Shown: piece by piece, positions 58,981 to 64,000 of the stretch
Layout of the letters: every line of letters starts with the position of its first letter
Position numbering within the stretch: position 1 is the first letter of the stretch
From: Rhodamnia argentea
Taxonomy: Eukaryota > Streptophyta > Magnoliopsida > Myrtales > Myrtaceae
Assembly (NCBI RefSeq): GCF_020921035.1
Contig: NC_063156.1
Coordinates: forward strand, 9,560,501 to 9,624,500
DNA length: 64,000 bases
Direction: 5' to 3'
Position numbers and translations under genes: made by a program
Notes under the pieces: generated by a model
Databases searched by the model: none
What the model was told of the DNA's origin: nothing
Seen by the model: the letters and a program-made list of their open reading frames with translations, nothing else

Positions 58981-61144
58981 GAGATTGTAATGAATTCATT
59001 GGCTGTGACTTCGTGACACTGATGTTGTGGTTCAGTCAGCTTGTCATCGAATATTGACAACGGTTAATTCTGTTCCAAAAGTTGCTGGGTATGCTCACTG
59101 CTTCCCATTTTGCGAACTTGATCTGTAAATATTCATGTGAGCCAGATTGAATGAAAGATTTTTATAACATCCAAAGCTTCTGTAGTAATTGTCAATCAGG
59201 GAAAAATGCACTTTGTGTACTTGTGTAGCATGTGCTTTGTCTTGAAACTTGAAAGCAGTGGAATTTTTCCCTGTCCTGGAGATTTGACTGTCTTTCTGCA
59301 TCAGCAATGTTGCAGCTCGACATAAAGCTAGTTGATTATTTACTCAAGAAGTATGTTAGAGGCAGTGGCTGCTAGTTTATTCCCTTGGATGATGTTTGGT
59401 TTTGCTTGCTTAATCCAGATCTCAATGCTTCAGATTCTCTTTCTTGAGGTTTTCCTGCAGATCAACCACTTGACATTCTTGAGCGCTTATCGTGATGGGC
59501 CTCAACCAGATTGGCACGGAATGACTTATGCCTCTTGGGTTGCCTTCATGAATGGCCTGGTTTGCTTACTGCAGTTCCTTTAGACATGATCCTGACATCA
59601 GCAAGACGGGATCCTTCAGTGCATCGCATCTTTGTGCTGCCAACAATTATATAGTAGGTAAGCCCTTCAATTTATCGCATCTTAATCGAAATGAAGTTTC
59701 GAGAAGAACACGTTGCAGATTGGGCTCTTGCTCCGATTTCTGTCTAGTTTGAACCTCCGGACACAATGTTGTGAATCTGAATACAGTGCTAACTTAGGTT
59801 ATTTTGGGTTGTCTGTCTTTCTTTTTGGTCCCGAAATCGAAACTGGCATGTCTTGTTAAGCTTTACCGGAAAAGGGAATGACCAGGTGTGACAACCGGGG
59901 GTCATTCCCTGTTTGCCTATGCTCAATTACTTGAATGCTCCGACTTGCACGATTTCGGTGTATGAGGCACTGCTAAACAGAGTGATGACTCACCAGTGGT
60001 TCGGTATTCCATCTACATAAATTTGCAGACAACGTTGCGGCTCTTGAGTTGGAGACAGAGAATCGGACAGTAACAATGTTCTGCCACTTGAGAATGCAAC
60101 GGGCAGTGACGGTCTTTGAGAGCCCGTTTCGTGCATGGCCGCAGTGCATGACGGAGACCACTCGTAGAACTTGCATGGCAAAATCTTACATTACCCTGGG
60201 ACACTTTCTGAAATTGGAGTGTTTCATTATTTTGCGGATGGGGAACATTGAGAGCTCTCTACTGCAAGCACTAGACAAAGAGAAACACCCAATCGACGGA
60301 AACTTTGCTGGACCAAGACCCTAGCTTTAATGATCTTCACTGGCTCGAAATCGAGGCTTTGCCAGGGCCGATTTCCAAGCCTCGGTAGATCGTCATCCGT
60401 TCGATGCTCATCGAGAGAGCTCCAATGACTCAACACCGGGTCTCGCAACCCTGAAGAGCTTCAGTCCTTGGGATTGGGGTTCGCCCGGATCAAGTCATTA
60501 GGACCTCGGGGCATCTCAAAAGGTCAAAGCTAGGTCATCATCAAGCCACTCCTTAAAAAACGCGAGCGCTTTGGGGGGTGAATACGAAGCCTGATTCATG
60601 TCGGCCTTGTCCAACGGTGGATGTGAATTAGGCTCTTGTGCTATTCTAAACACCCGGGACTTGCAATGCGACCCACTTCCCCCTATCTATCAAGGTCGTT
60701 CTCCATGTTTCAAAATCAATTTTTCCCGATGTGAGTTTTAACCAGGTACAAAGTTAAGACAGTTCTTGATGCAGGAGCTAAAAGATCAGCTAAATTTTAC
60801 TCTCTTCTTAGATTGTTGCTATTAGTGATGCCAATAAGAGTAAATTTGAAAGACCCCACCACCTGTGAGCAAAGCTCAAATCCACTCAAAATAACATCAC
60901 ACCCAAGACACGTCGTAATTTTCTCGTCTTGGTGCTCGTAAAAATATATCTTCAATCGAACTTTTCTTTACCCTTCCTACAGTTTTGCATAATAGATTCG
61001 ATAGACCATGTTTTTTTCTTTTTATTTTTTCCTCTTTATCATCCGTCGATCCCAAGTTGAATGCGAGATCGGGCCGTAAAGAACACGCACTGGATTGTAG
61101 TACATTCCCATTAAATGCAAGTGTTGACTGGTGTGTGTAAGTGT
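58981..61144. other. 3' flank of CDF and spacer
   Basis: 58981 to roughly 59330 is probably the 3' untranslated region. Open frames at 59332-60324 have no domains or splice partners. No other gene seen. Confidence 0.45.
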
Positions 61145-61162
61145 GTTAGATAGAGAGAGATA

Positions 61163-61201
<39 letters not shown>
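61145..61201. repeat. GA microsatellite
   Basis: AGAGAGATAAGAGAGAAG followed by a long pure GA run of about 30 bp. It lies in the 3' flank shared by the convergent CDF and MYB genes. Confidence 0.85.
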
Positions 61202-61202
<1 letters not shown>

Positions 61203-61778
61203 ACGGTCATACAGAGCGTAGCAGAGAAACCCAGCGACTGCCTTCAAAAGTCAGGAAAGATGAGCAGGTTTCACAACTAAGATGTAACAAAAGACAAACC
61301 TTTTCTACCTTTTTTTGTTGTTTTCACCTGTTCTTGTCCCTCTAGATCCTCATGACAGTACACCCTCAGGTTTAATCAAATCAACCACTCCCCCCCCGTC
61401 AGTTCTCAGCTCACTAATCTTTTCAGGCTCATTTACTCTCTCTTTCTCTCTCTGTCAACAAGTCATTGAAGTGTTTTTCCCTTCCTTCTTTTCCTTTTTT
61501 TTTTTCTGTTTATGGAAACACTAACTCTGTACGCGAAAGGGAATGGGGAAGATGGCCCTTTTGCAGCAGCATGTTGTCTCTTCACATGCTATTCGAGATT
61601 CAAACCCCAAATAAGGGGGGGCATTCATCAGTTACTATATGAAGAAACCCAACCAGACCCATCTTCCGTTGGATGCTTTTCTTGGCGGCTGCTTTTTTTC
61701 GTCTTTGGTCTCTCAGTTCAGTCACCCTCTCTACCTATTTAGATGCCAAGAGAGTGAGAGTGTGCCCTCCTCTGAGTT
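61202..61778. other. 3' flank of the MYB gene
   Basis: T/C-rich sequence. Plus-strand open frames (61315-61923) are antisense to the MYB last exon or low-complexity and are not called. Confidence 0.45.
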
Positions 61779-63107
61779 TCAAGTAGTTCCCACTCCCAAA
61801 AAATCAATGAAGCCTGGGGTGCTCATCTTGTTGCTATTGGCGATGGGGGTGGCGGCGGGAGCGGCAACTGATTCAGGGGCTGAGACTTCAGAGTTTGAAT
61901 CTGATGAGTTGCCAGAGTTGTGATGACGGTCCAGACCCCTTAGGTTGATCACTGATCCAGGAAAATGGAAGCCATTTCGAGTTAAAAAGGACTCGTGAGA
62001 GTTCACATTATCCACCACCGCTGTCTTCTTGCCAGATGAACCTGAAAAACCGAAATGCATTTATTTACTGGAAAAGGAAAGGATCAGCTTATACTACAAA
62101 ATGAGAACTTCATGATCAGAGAAGACACCACAACATTCAAAATAATATTTAAAAAACAAAAGGACACGCAAAAAATGGAAAATCATTTCGCTTCCTAATC
62201 TCACCGGAGAATAAAGCATGAGATGACATAGCCGAAGAGGGAGTGAGGGAGAGATCAGTGCAGGCGGAGTCAGATTCATCCACATTGCTCGAGAGGGTCG
62301 TCGAAGAAGAAGGATCGAGCCCCTTGGGCAAGACTTGACGATGATGGAGATGCGAAGGTGGCTTTCTCTTCCTGTACACATTGGACTGCTCTCGCTGCCT
62401 CCTGGCCGTGATCACATGCCAGTGATTCTTGACCGCATTATCGGTCCGTCCGGGAAATAACCGGGCAATCATGGCCCATTTGTTCCCGTACACCTTGTGA
62501 GCGGCCAAGAGCCTATCCTCTTCTTCCTCGCTGAAAGCTCTTCTGTTGATTCGCGGATCCAGCTGATTGAACCACCTGAGCCTGCAACTTTTTCCTGTAG
62601 AACGCAAAAAAAAAAAAAAAAAGGAGCACTATCATAATCTTGCTCATAGAGACAAGAAAACTTGGTGAAAATAGATTCCTTTGCTAAATAATTATACTGT
62701 TTCCAGGATGTACCTGATCTTCCTTGAAGGTGTTCTGCGATCAAGTTCCAATTTTGAGGTCCGAATCTTCCAACAAGATCTTTGAGCTTGACATCTTCAG
62801 CTGGTCTCCAGTGCCCTCTTGTGCAAAGCTTGGTGTGTCCTCTACTTTTGACACAAAGGGCCTGCGTCTTCTGTTCCTCTGCTCCACCTGAAAAAAACAA
62901 GACCGAACCTTTTGTCTCGAGTCCTAAAATGCAGCCATTTCTCGCGTTCGGCTTTTGGATTGTCACAAGTTTTTCAGCTCTCTCCCACGAGGTGGTCAGA
63001 ATCTGAAGACCCACGTCTGGATTTTCAGGCCCCTGGCGACTCAAATGGCTCGATTCGCAAGAGAGGGAAAGGCCACCCGCACTGCCTTTCAAGTGTTGAG
63101 CGCTCAT
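61779..63107 (-). CDS. R2R3-MYB transcription factor, subgroup 21
   Basis: Minus strand, exons 63107-62714, 62594-62205 and 62041-61779, in frame, giving 348 aa. R2 starts [20 protein letters not shown] and ends at the conserved intron inside [12 protein letters not shown]3 reads [40 protein letters not shown] and [16 protein letters not shown] and WHVI.ARR mark subgroup 21 (MYB52/54/56/69/105/110/117; LOF1/LOF2), which acts in organ boundaries, secondary wall and meristem programmes. The C-terminus [11 protein letters not shown] matches the subgroup motif. The start is uncertain: the first 95 residues before R2 have no known motif, a splice-acceptor-like CAG sits at 62889-62888 inside them, and an upstream ATG lies at 63233. 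Confidence 0.88.
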
Positions 63108-64000
63108 CGTGGAGTGAAATCCAGAAAGGCTCGGGAGGACAGAGCCAACAGAGAGAGAGAGAGAGAGAGGGAAGGCGATTTCCTTCCAAGGGTTGTTCCC
63201 GAGAAACCACCTCTGTTTTTCTCTCAAATACACAGCAGAGGACAGAAGGAGGGCCAGTCAAAGAGGGAAAACGAAAGACAAAAATGCAGGAACAGATTTG
63301 CACGATGAAGATCAGCTATGGCAGATATATAGAAGGAGAGCTCAGAAGAAGATGAAGAGCACCGAACTGGTTTGATAAGCATGCGTAGATGTTGTGTAAG
63401 AGAGAGAGAGAGGGGGAAGAGGAACAGAAACTGAAATGGGAGTAACAGTAAGAATGCGTGAGAGAGAGAGAGAGAGAGGGCAAAAGGGAAGAGAGAAGGA
63501 GTCACACGATTCTCTCGCACCCTCCTCCTCCGCCTCCCTCCCACTTTATTTTATGGGGGTAGAGAAATGAGGTCAGTTCAGTGTCTGTCTGCATTACAGA
63601 GCGAAAAAGAGAGAGAGAGAGAAGTGGTTTCGTTTATAAAAATCTAAACTTTTTCCTCTTTTTCAGAAATGCTTCCTTGGCAAAAGAGAAAAAGAAGGGC
63701 TTGAGCCGTTTCATGCAAAGCAGAGACTTGAGAGGAGAGAGAACCCGCTCGTGTGGATGGGTCAGGGTCGTGGGTGGGTGGGTGGGTGCGGTCTTCGGTC
63801 TACGTGCTCTCTCTCTCTCTCTCTCTGGTTCTGAGCAGAAACCAGAATTTGTTTGTCTGTTTCCCAAGCTGGCCCTTCTTTCTTTTGCTCTTTTGCTTTC
63901 CATGGAGGTGCACAGTAAAAACCACAGTCTAGTAGTTACCTCATCTTACCTAACATGCAATTTACCATCCTCTCGTTTGAAAAACTACTGAGCTCTCGCC
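63108..64000 (-). promoter_or_regulatory. MYB 5' leader and promoter region
   Basis: Carries at least four GA/CT microsatellites (63150-63170, 63400-63415, 63460-63480, 63808-63830), typical of a GAGA-type plant leader and promoter. Open frames here on both strands are GA-repeat artefacts (Arg-Glu or Ser-Leu runs). No other gene seen up to the window end. Confidence 0.45.

Noticed and set aside
59332-60324. Overlapping open frames downstream of the CDF gene
   Set aside because: Short, no recognisable domains, and they overlap each other on both strands.
61639-61923. Plus-strand frame ending in a signal-peptide-like [20 protein letters not shown]
   Set aside because: It is exactly antisense to the last exon of the MYB gene; the hydrophobic look comes from the MYB Ala/Ser-rich tail read backwards.
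63025-63903. Open frames with Arg-Glu or Ser-Leu runs upstream of the MYB
   Set aside because: Translations of GA/CT microsatellites in the leader and promoter.
1-64000. tRNA, rRNA or CRISPR-like features
   Set aside because: Reading for T-loop-like GGTTCGA motifs with pairing arms and for regularly spaced identical repeats found nothing convincing; CRISPR arrays are not expected in plant nuclear DNA.

Overview
This is nuclear DNA from a flowering plant, almost certainly a eudicot. The genes have GT-AG introns, the spacers are AT-rich and full of MITEs and decayed transposons, and the 5' leaders are rich in CT/GA microsatellites. The protein families are plant-specific: BPM, MCTP, Dof/CDF, subgroup-21 R2R3-MYB, VQ and PSY. 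The style of the repeats would fit a woody rosid such as a Myrtaceae species, but that is only an impression. Gene models were built by hand from splice sites and reading-frame continuity.

Layout. 1-4.4 kb: repeat-rich spacer with one gene fragment carrying a stop. 4.7-8.6 kb (+): BTB/POZ-MATH (BPM) gene, 4 exons, 428 aa. 10.7-17.7 kb (+): vacuolar-type cationic amino acid transporter (CAT), 14 exons, 632 aa. 18.1-19.6 kb (-): small, unrecognised tail-anchored membrane protein, 172 aa. 20.9-22.4 kb: a Pack-MULE-like transposon with inverted ends and a perfect 9-bp target duplication, carrying a nearly complete VQ-motif gene (-) with one frameshift. 22.6-26.7 kb (+): DnaJ-type zinc-finger protein, 173 aa. 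27.0-28.5 kb (-): choline-transporter-like gene with a 1-nt frameshift. 32.0-34.9 kb (-): intronless MCTP, 978 aa.

35.9-52.2 kb: a tandem segmental duplication (two long units and the start of a third). Each long unit carries a gene for a PSY-type sulfated-tyrosine peptide precursor. The downstream copy looks intact (96 aa, ending in a canonical DY...NPRH peptide). The upstream copy is decaying: frameshifted signal peptide, altered peptide core and lost stop. The units have been enlarged separately by MITE insertions, one of which has a recognisable empty site in the other copy. A 5'-truncated LINE fragment with a 10-bp target duplication follows.

56.5-59.0 kb (+): cycling Dof factor (CDF), 482 aa. 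61.8-63.1 kb (-): subgroup-21 R2R3-MYB, about 348 aa. The genes do not form a pathway; the order is ordinary plant gene order. The unusual content is the VQ gene carried inside a Mutator-type element that now abuts the promoter of the zinc-finger gene, and the PSY pair with one copy decaying. Three loci (VQ, choline-transporter-like, PSY copy A) each show a single-base indel, so assembly error must be excluded before calling them pseudogenes.
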